In this document: positions 8,289-18,612 of the stretch, piece by piece
Layout: each line of letters starts with the position of its first letter
How positions within the stretch are numbered: the stretch's first letter is position 1
NCBI RefSeq assembly: GCF_026341825.1
Contig: NZ_JAPENY010000003.1
Coordinates: 992,001-1,056,000, forward strand
Origin: Streptomyces sp. NBC_00620
Lineage (GTDB): Bacteria > Actinomycetota > Actinomycetes > Streptomycetales > Streptomycetaceae
Direction: 5' to 3'
DNA: 64,000 nt
Notes under the pieces: generated by a model
Databases searched by the model: none
Told to the model about the DNA's origin: nothing
What the model saw: only the letters and a program-made list of their open reading frames with translations
Position numbers and translations under genes: made by a program

Positions 8289-8441
8289 CTACTGGTTCTG
8301 CGCGCCCAGCGTGAACAGCAGGTACACGAAGGCCGCGAAGAGGTGGCCGACGGCCACGTAGATGATCAGCCGCACCCACAGAGCGCGGGGGAGCCTGTCG
8401 TCCATGTCACGGCGAGGGCCGGATTCCGTCGGTTCGGTCAT
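8289..8441 (-). CDS. DUF6126 family small membrane protein
   Basis: A 50-residue protein starting at ATG 8441, with GGGAGAG just upstream. A charged, acidic N-terminal third precedes a single hydrophobic helix (ALWVRLIIYVAVGHLFA) and a short tail ending GAQNQ. The WVRLxxYxxxGHLFAAFxYLLF pattern is what I recall as DUF6126, found next to XRE-cupin regulators in Streptomyces. The start overlaps the regulator's stop (ATGA), so the two are translationally coupled. Function is unknown. A membrane partner or sensor for the regulator's pathway is inference only. Confidence 0.78.
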   Translation of the reverse strand: MTEPTESGPRRDMDDRLPRALWVRLIIYVAVGHLFAAFVYLLFTLGAQNQ

Positions 8442-9082
8442 GGTGTCTCTCCCAGGGTGGGGTGCCCCGTCACCGGGCCGAGGCACAGCGCGGCGGTGGG
8501 GCTCTGCAGCAGGGTGTGTACGAAGAGGAGCTCGGCGCCGTCCCGATCGGCGGCGGCGATGCGGTGCGGGGTGAGCGAGTCGAAGTGCGCGCTGTCTCCC
8601 GGCGCGAGCACCTGCGCGGTGTCACCGAGGCGCAGCCGCAGCCGCCCCCTCAGGACATGGAGCCACTCCTCGCCGGGGTGGACCCGCACGATGTCGCCCT
8701 GCGAGCCGTACGGGACATGCACCCGCAGGGCCTGCATCCCGCGCCCGGAGGCGCCGGCCTGCCAGTAGGTCCAGCCGCCCGCCGCTGTCGGCTCCATGTC
8801 GGCGGCACGCACCACGGCGTCCCGCTCTGCGACCGTCTCGCCGAGCAGCTCCGAGACGGTCGTACCGTAGATACGAGCGAGCGCGAGCAGCATCGGCAGT
8901 GAGGGCTGGCGCTGCCCGGTCTCCAGGCGCGAGAGGTGGGCGGGCGAGAGCCCGGCGGCGCGGGCCGCGGCCTCCAGGGTCAGTGAGGCACGGCGGCGCA
9001 GCTCACGCAGCTGGGGTGCGACGACATGGAGGTCGTCGGCGGCCCTCTGCGGGGAAGGGTTCGAACCCTCGGCGGTGCTCAT
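8438..9082 (-). CDS. XRE-type HTH regulator with C-terminal cupin
   Basis: A 214-residue regulator. An XRE/Cro helix-turn-helix spans about residues 25-80 (LRELRRRASLTLEAAARAAGLSPAHLSRLE, then QPSLPMLLALARIY). A cupin domain spans about 115-200 ([37 protein letters not shown]) and is the probable small-ligand or metal sensor. Two operator-like sites spaced 20 bases lie just upstream (9103-9137), suggesting autoregulation. It is the first gene of a two-gene unit with the DUF6126 protein. Its position at the 3' side of the hopanoid operon matches the S. coelicolor order as I remember it. The GGAGG is only one base before this ATG, so the start could be slightly different. Confidence 0.85.
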   Translation of the reverse strand: MSTAEGSNPSPQRAADDLHVVAPQLRELRRRASLTLEAAARAAGLSPAHLSRLETGQRQPSLPMLLALARIYGTTVSELLGETVAERDAVVRAADMEPTAAGGWTYWQAGASGRGMQALRVHVPYGSQGDIVRVHPGEEWLHVLRGRLRLRLGDTAQVLAPGDSAHFDSLTPHRIAAADRDGAELLFVHTLLQSPTAALCLGPVTGHPTLGETP

Positions 9083-9102
9083 GCCTCCATTGAGCCCGAA
9101 CC

Positions 9103-9137
9103 TTACCTCTGGGGCAAATTTCTTACCTCAGAGGCAA
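9103..9137. promoter_or_regulatory. Double operator of the XRE-cupin gene
   Basis: Two copies of TTACCTC-N-GRGGCAA lie at 9103-9117 and 9123-9137. Each is an inverted repeat (one and two mismatches), and their centres (9110, 9130) are exactly 20 bases apart, so they face the same side of the helix. They lie 21-55 bases before the regulator start, as expected for autorepression. Confidence 0.6.
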
Positions 9138-9146
9138 AAACCCGAC

Positions 9147-9248
9147 GGTTCGCCATCGCCCGCTCTTTCCGGTGCGCCACCGCCTGCTCTGTCAGCGGTC
9201 CGCCACCGCCCGCTCTCTCAGCGGTTCGCCACCGCCTGCTTCACCAGC
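9147..9248. repeat. Four tandem copies of a 24-26-bp unit at the hpnO 3' end
   Basis: Units at 9147-9170, 9171-9196, 9197-9222 and 9223-9248 share GGTNCGCCANCGCCYGCTCT-like sequence. The fourth lies wholly inside the hpnO coding end (codons for the terminal QAVANR) and the stop falls in the third. The array therefore looks expanded outward from the gene into the spacer. Confidence 0.75.
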
Positions 9249-10618
9249 GTCTTCCCGAAGTCCCACATCAGTCCGCCGCCGCCGTGCGCGTCGTCCATCA
9301 CGGCCGTGAAGGCATCCACAAAGCGGTCCACGTCCCGCTCGTCGACGACCAACGGCGGGATCAGCTTGATCACCTCCAGGTGATCGCCGGAGACCTGGGT
9401 GAGGATGCGGTGCCGTTGCAGCAGCGGTACGACCACCATCTGCGCGAACAGACCCTTGCGCGCGGCCTGCAGCATCGTCCAGCGGCTGCGCAGCTTCAGG
9501 GACTTGGGCCGCCCGAACTCGATGCCGATCATCAACCCCCGGCCGCGTACGTCGCTCAGCAGCTCGTACTTGTCCACGAGCGCCGCGAGCCGGGACTTCA
9601 ACTGCTCTCCCGTGGCCCGGGCGTTGGCCACGATCTGCTCGTTCTCCATGACCGAGAGCACCGCGAGCCCCGCCGCCATGGCCTGTGCGTTCGACCCGAA
9701 GCTCGCCGAGTGCACGAGGACCCGGTCGATGGACGAGTAGACCTTCTTGAAGATCCAGTCCTTGCCCAGCGTGGCACCGACCGGCACATAGCCGCCGGAC
9801 AGCGCCTTGGCCACGCACACCAGGTCCGGCTCCACACCCTCCTCGTGCTGATAGGCGTAGAAGTCCCCGGTCCGCCCAAGACCCGTCTGCACCTCGTCGA
9901 CGATGAGCAGCGCCTTGTGCTTGTGCAGCAACTCCTGGGCGGCGCGCAGATATCCGGGCGGTGTCTCGTGCACCCCCTTGCCCTGGATGGGTTCGACGAT
10001 GAGGGCGGCGACGTCACCCTTCTTCAACTCCCCTGCCAGGGCGTCGAGATCACCGAGCGGGACGGCCGTGTCGGGCAGCAGCGGTGCGAAGCCGTCCCGG
10101 AAACCGTCCTCGCCGTTCACGGACAGCGACCCGGTGGTCAGCCCGTGGAAGGCGTGCGAGCAGTACAGGATCCGCGGTTTCCCGGTCGAGTACCGGGCGA
10201 ATTTCAGCGCGGTCTCGACGGCCTCCGTACCGCTGTTGCCGAAGAACACCCGGTCCAGGTGCGGGCTGTGGACGAGCAACCGCTCCGCGAGAAGTCCGGG
10301 CAGCGGCTGACAGTCGAAGCGGGTGAGGTCGGCGAGCGAGGCGTCGAGAACGTCGTGCAGCGCCTTGCGGACCACGGGGTGATGTCGGCCAAGGCCCATC
10401 ACCCCGAACCCGGCGAGCATGTCCAGGTAGTCCTCCCCGTCCGCGTCCCAGAAGTGCGCGCCCTCGGCCCGCTCGTACACCTTGTCGAAGCCGATGGTGT
10501 GCAGCATGCGCGGGAGCTGGTGGTTCAGGTACTTGGTGTGCAGCTCGTAGCGCTCGGCCCCGCGTTCGGCGAGCAGCGCGCCGAGGTCGAACTCCTGCTT
10601 CCCGGAAGGCGTGGTCAT
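9218..10618 (-). CDS. hpnO: Class III aminotransferase, HpnO-like (aminohopanoid formation)
   Basis: A 466-residue PLP enzyme of the ornithine/acetylornithine aminotransferase class. It has [17 protein letters not shown] (phosphate-binding region), [13 protein letters not shown] (Asp that pairs with the pyridine nitrogen), and the Schiff-base Lys271 in [14 protein letters not shown]. In hopanoid operons this enzyme is taken to install the amino group of aminobacteriohopanetriol. That role is inferred from location and family. The ATG overlaps the dxs stop (ATGA) and a GGAGAAACAGGA sits upstream, so it is coupled to dxs as the last gene of the operon. The 3' end is part of a tandem repeat. Confidence 0.85.
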   Translation of the reverse strand: MTTPSGKQEFDLGALLAERGAERYELHTKYLNHQLPRMLHTIGFDKVYERAEGAHFWDADGEDYLDMLAGFGVMGLGRHHPVVRKALHDVLDASLADLTRFDCQPLPGLLAERLLVHSPHLDRVFFGNSGTEAVETALKFARYSTGKPRILYCSHAFHGLTTGSLSVNGEDGFRDGFAPLLPDTAVPLGDLDALAGELKKGDVAALIVEPIQGKGVHETPPGYLRAAQELLHKHKALLIVDEVQTGLGRTGDFYAYQHEEGVEPDLVCVAKALSGGYVPVGATLGKDWIFKKVYSSIDRVLVHSASFGSNAQAMAAGLAVLSVMENEQIVANARATGEQLKSRLAALVDKYELLSDVRGRGLMIGIEFGRPKSLKLRSRWTMLQAARKGLFAQMVVVPLLQRHRILTQVSGDHLEVIKLIPPLVVDERDVDRFVDAFTAVMDDAHGGGGLMWDFGKTLVKQAVANR

Positions 10619-12510
10619 TCCTGTTTCTCCTTGGACAGCTCGTCCTTGACTGCCAGACCGGCGCTGATCCGACCGGCGATCTCCACGGGCGTGAGACCTA
10701 TGTCGGCCAGCACCTCACCACGTTTGGCGTGCGCGAGGAACTGCTCCGGAATGCCGAACCGCCGTACGGGTACGTCGACTTCGGCGTCCCCCAGCGCCAG
10801 CGCGACCGCCGCGCCGACCCCGGCCGCCCGGCTGTTGTCCTCGACGACGGCCACCAGGCGGTGCTCGGCGGCGAGCCCCGGCAGCGAGGGATCGACCGGC
10901 TTGACCCAGCGCGGGTCGACGACGGTGCACCCGATTCCGCGGGCTTCGAGCAGTTCGGCGGCCTGGAGGCAGACCGGTGCCATGACTCCGATGGCCACCA
11001 GGAGCACCGAGGGCCGCTCCCCCCTGTGCAGGACGTCCATCCCGCCCACATGGTCGACCGCCGGAATCGCCGGCCCCACCGACTCCTTCGGGAAGCGGAT
11101 CATCGTCGGCGCGTCGTCGACGGCGACCGCCTCCCGCAGCTGCGCCCGCAGCTGGTCGGCGTCGCGCGGCGCGGCGATCCTGAGCCCCGGCACGACCTGG
11201 AGGATCGACATGTCCCACATGCCGTTGTGCGAGGCGCCGTCGACACCCGTGACTCCGGCCCTGTCCAGCACGAAGGTCACGCCGCACCGGTGCAGTGCCA
11301 CATCCATCAGGAGCTGATCGAAGGCCCGGTTGAGGAAGGTCGCGTAGACGGCGACGACGGGATGCAGTCCGCCGGTGGCAAGGCCCGCCGCGGACACCGT
11401 GGCGTGCTGCTCGGCGATGCCGACGTCCCACACCCGATCGGGGAACTTCTCGGCGAACTTGGCGAGCCCCACCGGATGCAGCATGGCCGCCGTGATCGCC
11501 ACGACGTCCTCCCGCTCCGCCCCGATCCTGACGATCTCGTCGCCGAACACCGAGGTCCAGGAAGGCCCGTTGGAGGGCGCGAGGGGCTCGCAGGTGAGCG
11601 GGTCCATCACGCCGACGGTATGGAAGTGGTCCTCCTCGTGTGCGAGCGCGGGCTCGTAGCCGCGCCCCTTCTCCGTCAGGCAGTGGATGAGAACCGGCCC
11701 GTGGAACCGTTTCGCCCGTCGCAGCGCGGACTCCACCGCCCCCACGTCGTGCCCGTCGATCGGCCCGACGTACTTGAGCCCCAGATCCTCGAACATGCCC
11801 TGCGGGGCGAAAGCGTCCTTGAACCCCTTCTTCGCGCCGTGCAGCGACTCGTAGACGGTGTTCCCGATGACCGGCGTGCGCAGGAGTACGTCCTTGCCCC
11901 AGGCGAGGATCTGCTCGTAACTGTCCGTCGTACGCAGGGTCGCCAGGTGATTGGCGAGACCGCCGATGGTCGGCGAGTACGAGCGCTCGTTGTCGTTGAC
12001 GACGATGATCAGCGGCCGGTCCTTGGCGGCGGCGATGTTGTTCAGCGCCTCCCACGCCATGCCGCCGGTCAGCGCGCCGTCGCCGATGACCGCGACGACG
12101 TGGCCCTTCTCGCCCTGCACCTGGCGGGCCTTGGCGAGGCCGTCCGCCCAGCCGAGCGCCGTGGAGGCATGGCTGTTCTCGATGATGTCGTGCTCGGACT
12201 CCTCACGCGACGGGTAGCCGGACAGGCCGCCCTTGCCGCGCAGTTTGGAGAAGTCCTGACGTCCTGTCAGCAGCTTGTGTACGTAGCTCTGATGGCCGGT
12301 GTCCCACAGGATGCGGTCGACGGGCGACTCGAAGGCCCGGTGGAGTGCGATGGAGAGTTCCACCACCCCCAGATTGGGCCCGAGGTGACCGCCGGTCCTT
12401 GCGACCGCGTGCACCAGGAACTCCCGGATCTCATCGGCCAGTTCACCGACCTCCGCCTCGGACAGCGCCTTCAGGTCGCGTGGTCCCCGGATGCTCTCCA
12501 GAATCGTCAC
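10615..12510 (-). CDS. dxs: 1-deoxy-D-xylulose-5-phosphate synthase
   Basis: A 631-residue thiamine-diphosphate enzyme that condenses pyruvate with glyceraldehyde 3-phosphate, the first step of the MEP isoprenoid pathway. The family landmarks are [18 protein letters not shown] near residue 40, [16 protein letters not shown] near 70, and the cofactor motif GDGALTGG at 143-150 followed by [28 protein letters not shown] follows in the pyrimidine-binding domain. Starting with GTG at 12510, seven bases after GAGAGGGGG, gives the usual family length. It sits between ispG and hpnO in the hopanoid operon and would raise isoprenoid supply together with hopanoid synthesis. A second housekeeping dxs elsewhere in the genome is likely. 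Confidence 0.95.
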   Translation of the reverse strand: MTILESIRGPRDLKALSEAEVGELADEIREFLVHAVARTGGHLGPNLGVVELSIALHRAFESPVDRILWDTGHQSYVHKLLTGRQDFSKLRGKGGLSGYPSREESEHDIIENSHASTALGWADGLAKARQVQGEKGHVVAVIGDGALTGGMAWEALNNIAAAKDRPLIIVVNDNERSYSPTIGGLANHLATLRTTDSYEQILAWGKDVLLRTPVIGNTVYESLHGAKKGFKDAFAPQGMFEDLGLKYVGPIDGHDVGAVESALRRAKRFHGPVLIHCLTEKGRGYEPALAHEEDHFHTVGVMDPLTCEPLAPSNGPSWTSVFGDEIVRIGAEREDVVAITAAMLHPVGLAKFAEKFPDRVWDVGIAEQHATVSAAGLATGGLHPVVAVYATFLNRAFDQLLMDVALHRCGVTFVLDRAGVTGVDGASHNGMWDMSILQVVPGLRIAAPRDADQLRAQLREAVAVDDAPTMIRFPKESVGPAIPAVDHVGGMDVLHRGERPSVLLVAIGVMAPVCLQAAELLEARGIGCTVVDPRWVKPVDPSLPGLAAEHRLVAVVEDNSRAAGVGAAVALALGDAEVDVPVRRFGIPEQFLAHAKRGEVLADIGLTPVEIAGRISAGLAVKDELSKEKQE

Positions 12511-12538
12511 GCTCGGGCCCCCTCTCGGTCCGTGCTGA

Positions 12539-13696
<1,158 letters not shown>

Positions 13697-13700
13697 GACG

Positions 13701-14723
13701 TCACCCGCGGCTTTCCGTGAAGGTCTCACGGGAGGCGCGCAGCGACTCCTTGAGGGAACTCATGGTGGCGAGCACGGCGGTCGGCTCGTAACCGCAGTGC
13801 GCCATGCAGTTCGCGCACCGGTCGTCCTTGCCGCGGCCGTACGCGTCCCAGTCGGTCTCCTCCAGGAGCTGCTTGTACGTCTGCACGTACCCGTCGCTCA
13901 TCAGATAGCAGGGCTTCTGCCAGCCGAAGAGCGAGTAGCTCGGGATCGCCCAGGCCGTGCACGGGAAGTCGACCTTGCCTTCCAGGAAGTCCAGGAAGAG
14001 CGGGCTGTGGTTGAGCCGCCAGCGGCGCCGGTTGCCGCCCGCGAAGGCCTTCTTGAACAGCTCGCGGGTCTGCTGGACGCCGAGGAAGTGCTCCTGGTCG
14101 GGAGCCTTCTCGTAGGCGTAGGCGGGCGAGAGCATCATCTCGTCGACCTTCAGGTCGTCGTTGAGGAAGTTGAGGACCTCGATGATGGTCTGCGGGGTGT
14201 CGGTGTTGAAGAACGTCGAGTTGGTGGTGACCCGGAAGCCGCGCCGCTTGGCCTCCTTGATGGCCTCGACCGCCTCGTCGAAGACGCCTTCCTTTGCGAC
14301 GGACTCGTCGTGCCGCTCACGCAGCCCGTCGATGTGCACGGCCCACGCGAAGTACGGCGAGGGCTTGAACTTGTCCATCTTCTTGCGCAGCAGCATCGCG
14401 TTGGTGCAGAGGAAGACGAACTTCTTCTTGGCCACCAACTGCCGCACGATCTCGTCGATCTGAGGGTGCATCAGCGGCTCGCCGCCAGCGATGGAGACCA
14501 TCGGCGCACCGGATTCGAGCACCGCGCCCACGGCCTGGGCCACGGGCATCCGCTGCTTCAGCACCCCGGCGGGGTGCTGGATCTTCCCGCAGCCCTCGCA
14601 CGCGAGGTTGCATGCGAAGAGGGGTTCCAGCTCGACGATCAGCGCGAACTTGTCCCGCTTCCTGAGCTTCTGTTCAAACAGGTATGCAGCGACCTTCATG
14701 GACTGCCGAAGCGGCATGGCCAT
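13701..14723 (-). CDS. hpnH: Adenosyl-hopene transferase HpnH (radical SAM)
   Basis: A 340-residue B12-independent radical SAM enzyme that joins adenosine to hopene/diploptene to give adenosylhopane, the first side-chain step. The [4Fe-4S] ligands are Cys38, Cys42 and Cys45 in [12 protein letters not shown], followed by the SAM-binding [14 protein letters not shown]-terminal Cys-rich stretch ([25 protein letters not shown]) fits the family. ATG at 14723 has an ideal GGAGGTGA five bases ahead. The longer frame to 14762 lacks that. It follows hpnG by five bases and precedes ispG by four. Confidence 0.95.
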   Translation of the reverse strand: MAMPLRQSMKVAAYLFEQKLRKRDKFALIVELEPLFACNLACEGCGKIQHPAGVLKQRMPVAQAVGAVLESGAPMVSIAGGEPLMHPQIDEIVRQLVAKKKFVFLCTNAMLLRKKMDKFKPSPYFAWAVHIDGLRERHDESVAKEGVFDEAVEAIKEAKRRGFRVTTNSTFFNTDTPQTIIEVLNFLNDDLKVDEMMLSPAYAYEKAPDQEHFLGVQQTRELFKKAFAGGNRRRWRLNHSPLFLDFLEGKVDFPCTAWAIPSYSLFGWQKPCYLMSDGYVQTYKQLLEETDWDAYGRGKDDRCANCMAHCGYEPTAVLATMSSLKESLRASRETFTESRG

Positions 14724-14728
14724 CTGGC

Positions 14729-15370
14729 TCACCTCCGAGGGAGCAGCAAAGAACGGTGCCATTCAAAAAAAGCGGGAAGGACGGCACGAAGAACACGGAA
14801 AGCTGATATTCCACCGCGCACCGTCCCGATTCGGACGAGTTCATGTTCTGGAGCGTCCACGACCACCCGTACGGCCGCAACCGGGCGCGCGCCCGTGCGC
14901 ACGGCGCTGTGGAGCGTGGACGCCGATTCCATGTCGACCGCGATCGCGCCGGTCGCGAGCAGACCCGACCGCTCGTGACCGCGGACGACGTGATCGGAGC
15001 CGATGAGCGGCCCCGTGTGGACGGTGCGCCCGGGCAGGGCACGCACCAGTTCCTTGACCAGCAGCTCGGTACCCACGCACGGCGTGATGCCGCGCGGGTC
15101 CCGGGTTTCTTCGGCGACGACCAGGTCCCCGGGGTGCATGCCCGGGGCGAGCCCCGCGCAGAATCCCGTGGCCAGGACCGCCGCCTCGCGCAGCGCCGGG
15201 TCCGCGAGGATCCGCGTCACCGAGCGCTCGGCGGCCTTGGGGCCCATGCCCGTACGCAGCACGGTGACGGGCCCGTCGGCACCGCCTCGGTCGCCGCTGC
15301 GCAGGGCGAGGTGCTCGATGCCGAGCGCGCAGGCGATGAGGAGCGGGGCCGGCGCAGGCTTGCTGTCCAT
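14729..15370 (-). CDS. hpnG: Hopanoid phosphorylase/nucleosidase HpnG
   Basis: A 213-residue member of the purine nucleoside phosphorylase/nucleosidase superfamily. In hopanoid synthesis it removes adenine from adenosylhopane to give ribosylhopane. Visible features are the N-terminal LLIACALGIEHLALR, TGFCAGLAPGMHPGDLVVAEE, and the substrate-site VDMESASTLHSA with the catalytic region DAPEHELVRIG. The ATG shares one base with the shc stop (TGATG), so translation is coupled to the cyclase. It ends five bases before hpnH. Confidence 0.9.
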   Translation of the reverse strand: MDSKPAPAPLLIACALGIEHLALRSGDRGGADGPVTVLRTGMGPKAAERSVTRILADPALREAAVLATGFCAGLAPGMHPGDLVVAEETRDPRGITPCVGTELLVKELVRALPGRTVHTGPLIGSDHVVRGHERSGLLATGAIAVDMESASTLHSAVRTGARPVAAVRVVVDAPEHELVRIGTVRGGISAFRVLRAVLPAFFEWHRSLLLPRR

Positions 15371-17373
15371 CAGCCCCCCTTGGCCTCGGCTAGCGGCTCG
15401 CCGTGGATGTACCGGCCGAGCGCGGTGAGCGGGAAGACCTGGCGGTAGAGGTGGTAGTTGATCGAGAAGTCCCACGGGAACCCGGTGCCGGTGAAGTACG
15501 GCTCGTCCCAGGAGCCGTCCGCCAGCTGGGTCTCCGCGAGCCAGGCGACCCCGCGCTCGGTGGCCTTGGAGTCCCGCTCCCCCGCCGCGAGCAGCGCGAG
15601 CAGCGCCCACCCGGTCTGGGAGGCCGTCGAGGCACCACGACCGCTCCACTCGGCGACGTCGTGATAGGAACGCAGGTCCTCGCCCCAGCCGCCGTCCTCG
15701 TTCTGCACGGTCTCCAGCCAGGCCACGGCCCGGCGGATCGCCGGATGTGAACCGGGCAGTCCCGCGGCGACAAGCGCGGGCACCACCGACCCTGTTCCGT
15801 ATACGTAGTTGACTCCCCAGCGCCCGAACCAGGAGCCGTTCGCCTCCTGTTCCGCGAGCAGCCACTCGATGCCCCGGCGGGTGCGCGGGTCGTGCGAGAG
15901 CCCCTCGTAGGCGAGCATCTCCACCACGTGCGCGGTGACGTCGGCGGACGGAGGGTCGATGACCTCGCCGAAGTCGCAGAACGGCAGCCGGTTGGGGAAG
16001 GCGCTGGTGTTGTCGACGTCGAAGGCGCCCCAGGCACCGTTCTTCGACTGCATGCCGAGGTTCCAGCGCACTCCACGTCCGATGGCGTTCTCCAGGCGCT
16101 CCGGGTCGTGGTGCTTGACCCGGCGCAGCGCGAGGACGACCTCGGCGGTGTCGTCGATGTCGGGGTAGTTGTCGTTGTGGAACTCGAACGCCCAGCCCCC
16201 GGGCTGGAGTCGGGGCCGCTTCACCGACCAGTCACCGGGCCGGACGATCTCCTCCCCCAGCATCCAGTCCGCCGCTTTCACGAGCTGCGGATGGTCGGCG
16301 GGAACGCCCGCGTCGGCGAGCGCGATCGTGGCGAGACAGGTGTCCCACACCGGCGACTGACAGGCCTCGATCATCCGGGCGCCGTCCTCCCGCCAGATGG
16401 CGAAACGGTCCAGCGACTCCAACCCGGCACGCATCACCGGGTGTTCGAGGTCGTACCCGAGCAGATGAAGCGCGATCACCGAGTACACGGCGGGCGGCTG
16501 GATGCCTCCCCAGCAGCCGTCGTTCTCCTGCCGCTCGATGATCCAGCGCCCCGCGGTGTTCATCGCGGCCCTGCGCAGGCGACGCGACGCCACCTTGCGG
16601 TACTGGTGCAGAACCTTGTCGAGTCGCTCGAACACGCCGTCCCAACTCGCCACCGGGGCAAGCGGCTTGACCGGGTTGGGATTGCGGGCGTCGATGTGCA
16701 GCTCGTCGAGCGCGAACGGCGCGGGCCGCACCGGACGCTTCGCCGAGACGATGGTGAGCGGCACGATCGTCTGCCGCGCCCAGCACCCGAAGTCGTAGAT
16801 GTTGAGCGGCATCCACTTCGGGAAGTAGATGAGCTCCGGCGGGAGTTCGGGCAGGTCGTCCCACTTCCACCAGCCGAACAGGGCGAGCCAGATCCGGGTG
16901 AAGACACGGGCCGAGGCGATGCCGCCCCGCTCGCGGATCCACGCGGACGCCTTCGCCATGTGCGGCTCGTCCGGGCTGTCGCCGGCCAGTCGCAGGGCGA
17001 CGTACGCCTCGATGGTGGTGGAGAGTTCGCCGGGTCCGCCGTAGAACGTGGCCCAGGTGCCGTCCTCGCGCTGCTCGCCCCGGATGAAGAGTCCGGCGGC
17101 GCGTGTGGTCGTCTCGTCGCGGATACCCAGGAACTGACGGAGAAGCAGGTCCTCGGCGTCCATCGTGACGTTCGTCTCGAGGTCGCCCTTCCACCAGCCC
17201 TGGGCGTCCTGCCGCGAGAGCAGGAAATCTGTGGCGCGCTCTATCGCGCGCGTGGCGGCGTCTCGAGTCTCGACTGTCCCGGCCGCCCCGGGAGTTGTCG
17301 TTTCTGCGGTTTCGCGGGCCGAGGCAGTGCGGGGCGGCAGGGCCCCGGTACTTCCGTCGGTCGTCGCTGTCAT
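15370..17373 (-). CDS. shc: Squalene-hopene cyclase
   Basis: A 667-residue membrane-associated triterpene cyclase that converts squalene to hopene/diplopterol. The protonating motif DIDDTA is at residues 405-410. Several QW repeats (such as QDAQGWW, QENDGCWGG, QSKNGAWGAF, QNEDGGWGE, QLADGSWDE) mark the alpha-barrels. The length is close to the usual 630-680. I choose ATG 17373 because AAGGGGAA precedes it; an in-frame ATG at 17397 is possible. A 111-base gap with a hairpin separates it from the upstream prenyl synthase, the largest gap inside the operon. The stop overlaps the hpnG start. Confidence 0.96.
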   Translation of the reverse strand: MTATTDGSTGALPPRTASARETAETTTPGAAGTVETRDAATRAIERATDFLLSRQDAQGWWKGDLETNVTMDAEDLLLRQFLGIRDETTTRAAGLFIRGEQREDGTWATFYGGPGELSTTIEAYVALRLAGDSPDEPHMAKASAWIRERGGIASARVFTRIWLALFGWWKWDDLPELPPELIYFPKWMPLNIYDFGCWARQTIVPLTIVSAKRPVRPAPFALDELHIDARNPNPVKPLAPVASWDGVFERLDKVLHQYRKVASRRLRRAAMNTAGRWIIERQENDGCWGGIQPPAVYSVIALHLLGYDLEHPVMRAGLESLDRFAIWREDGARMIEACQSPVWDTCLATIALADAGVPADHPQLVKAADWMLGEEIVRPGDWSVKRPRLQPGGWAFEFHNDNYPDIDDTAEVVLALRRVKHHDPERLENAIGRGVRWNLGMQSKNGAWGAFDVDNTSAFPNRLPFCDFGEVIDPPSADVTAHVVEMLAYEGLSHDPRTRRGIEWLLAEQEANGSWFGRWGVNYVYGTGSVVPALVAAGLPGSHPAIRRAVAWLETVQNEDGGWGEDLRSYHDVAEWSGRGASTASQTGWALLALLAAGERDSKATERGVAWLAETQLADGSWDEPYFTGTGFPWDFSINYHLYRQVFPLTALGRYIHGEPLAEAKGG

Positions 17374-17419
17374 GGCTTCCCCTTCGTGCAGTGGCATGTC
17401 TCTGCTGTGGGTCCGCCGT

Positions 17420-17451
17420 CGGCCGGTGCGCGTTTCCCGCGGCACCGGCCG
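17420..17451 (-). promoter_or_regulatory. Intra-operon hairpin between the prenyl synthase gene and shc
   Basis: Ten-base arms CGGCCGGTGC (17420-17429) and GCACCGGCCG (17442-17451) pair perfectly around a 12-base loop, in the only sizeable gap of the operon before shc. It could attenuate read-through or stabilise the mRNA end. Confidence 0.45.
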
Positions 17452-17484
17452 GCGACTACGCGAGGTTTATTCGACCGATACTGA

Positions 17485-18612
17485 TCATCTCTTCCGTACG
17501 ACGACGAAGTCGGCGAGCTCCACGAACTGGGCCCGTACCTGTTCCGGCATATGGATCGCGTCGAGGGCCTCGACGGCGATCGCGTGCTGGCGACGCGCCT
17601 CCTGGGCGGTCCAGTCGCGGCCGCCGGCCTCCTCGATGAGCGCGGCGCGCGCGGCGAACTCCTCCTCGGAGAAGTTCTCGAAGTCACTGGCCTTGGCGTC
17701 GGCGGCGAGCAGTTCGCCCAGGCGCTCGGATGCGGGCCCGCCCGCGGCGAGCGCGGCCACCACCGGCAGGGACTTCTTGCGCTGGCGCAGATCGCTCCAA
17801 GTCTGCTTTCCGGTGGCCTCCGGGTCGCCCCAGATGCCGAGGAGGTCGTCGACGGCCTGGAAGGCGAGGCCGAGGTGGTAGCCGTACTTCTCGAGGGTGT
17901 CGGCGGTGTGGTCGTCGGCGCCGCCGAGCACCGCGCCGATGGAGCAGGCGCAGGCGAGCAGCGCGCCCGTCTTGTTGCCCTCCATCTCCAAGCACTCCTC
18001 GACGGTGACCCGCTCGCGGTGCTCGTAGGAGATGTCCTGGGCCTGGCCGTCGATGAGGGCGCGGGTGGCGGTGGTCAGGCGCCGGGTGGCGCGGCCCGCC
18101 TCCACCGTGCCGAGCTCCAGCAGGAGTTCGTTGGCCAGCGCGAACAGGGCGTCGCCGACGAGGATCGCCTGGGCGGGGCCGTGCACCTTCCATACGGTGT
18201 CGCGGTGGCGGCGCTGCTCGTCACCGTCCATCAGGTCGTCGTGCAACAACGAGAAGTTGTGCACCAGTTCGACGGCGACCGCACCCGGCACGCCCACCTC
18301 GGGGGCGGCACCGGCGGCCTGCGCGGACAGCACGGCGAGCGCGGGGCGTACGGCCTTGCCGCCGTCACCGTCCGCGGGGTTCCCCTCGGCGTCGATCCAG
18401 CCGAAATGGTAGGCGGCGACAGTGTCCATGGGAGGCGCCAGGCGGTCGACGGCCGCCCGCAGCACCGGTGTGGCCAGGGTCCGGCCGCGCTCCAGGAGCG
18501 CGGTCACGTCCACCGCGTCGGCAGCCGTTTCGGCCGGGGGCACAGTGGGCACAGTCTCTCCTCTTTTTGCGGTACCGGGGGTGCGGGGGTCCGCCGCGCG
18601 CTGATCGAGCAT
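17485..18612 (-). CDS. Polyprenyl (farnesyl/geranylgeranyl-type) diphosphate synthase
   Basis: A 375-residue all-trans prenyl diphosphate synthase. The first Asp-rich motif is LLHDDLMDGDEQRR and the second is FQAVDDLLGIWGD. The GGKAVRPAL region binds IPP. In this operon it should supply farnesyl diphosphate for squalene synthesis by HpnC/D/E, although chain length cannot be read reliably by eye. ATG at 18612 shares a base with the hpnE stop (TGATG). The much longer open frame upstream lies inside hpnE and is not coding. The first 55 residues are low-complexity compared with the core. Confidence 0.92.
   Translation of the reverse strand: MLDQRAADPRTPGTAKRGETVPTVPPAETAADAVDVTALLERGRTLATPVLRAAVDRLAPPMDTVAAYHFGWIDAEGNPADGDGGKAVRPALAVLSAQAAGAAPEVGVPGAVAVELVHNFSLLHDDLMDGDEQRRHRDTVWKVHGPAQAILVGDALFALANELLLELGTVEAGRATRRLTTATRALIDGQAQDISYEHRERVTVEECLEMEGNKTGALLACACSIGAVLGGADDHTADTLEKYGYHLGLAFQAVDDLLGIWGDPEATGKQTWSDLRQRKKSLPVVAALAAGGPASERLGELLAADAKASDFENFSEEEFAARAALIEEAGGRDWTAQEARRQHAIAVEALDAIHMPEQVRAQFVELADFVVVRKR

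Noticed and set aside
9026-11317. 763-codon plus-strand frame over hpnO and dxs
   Set aside because: Antisense to two clear enzymes and without any recognisable domain.
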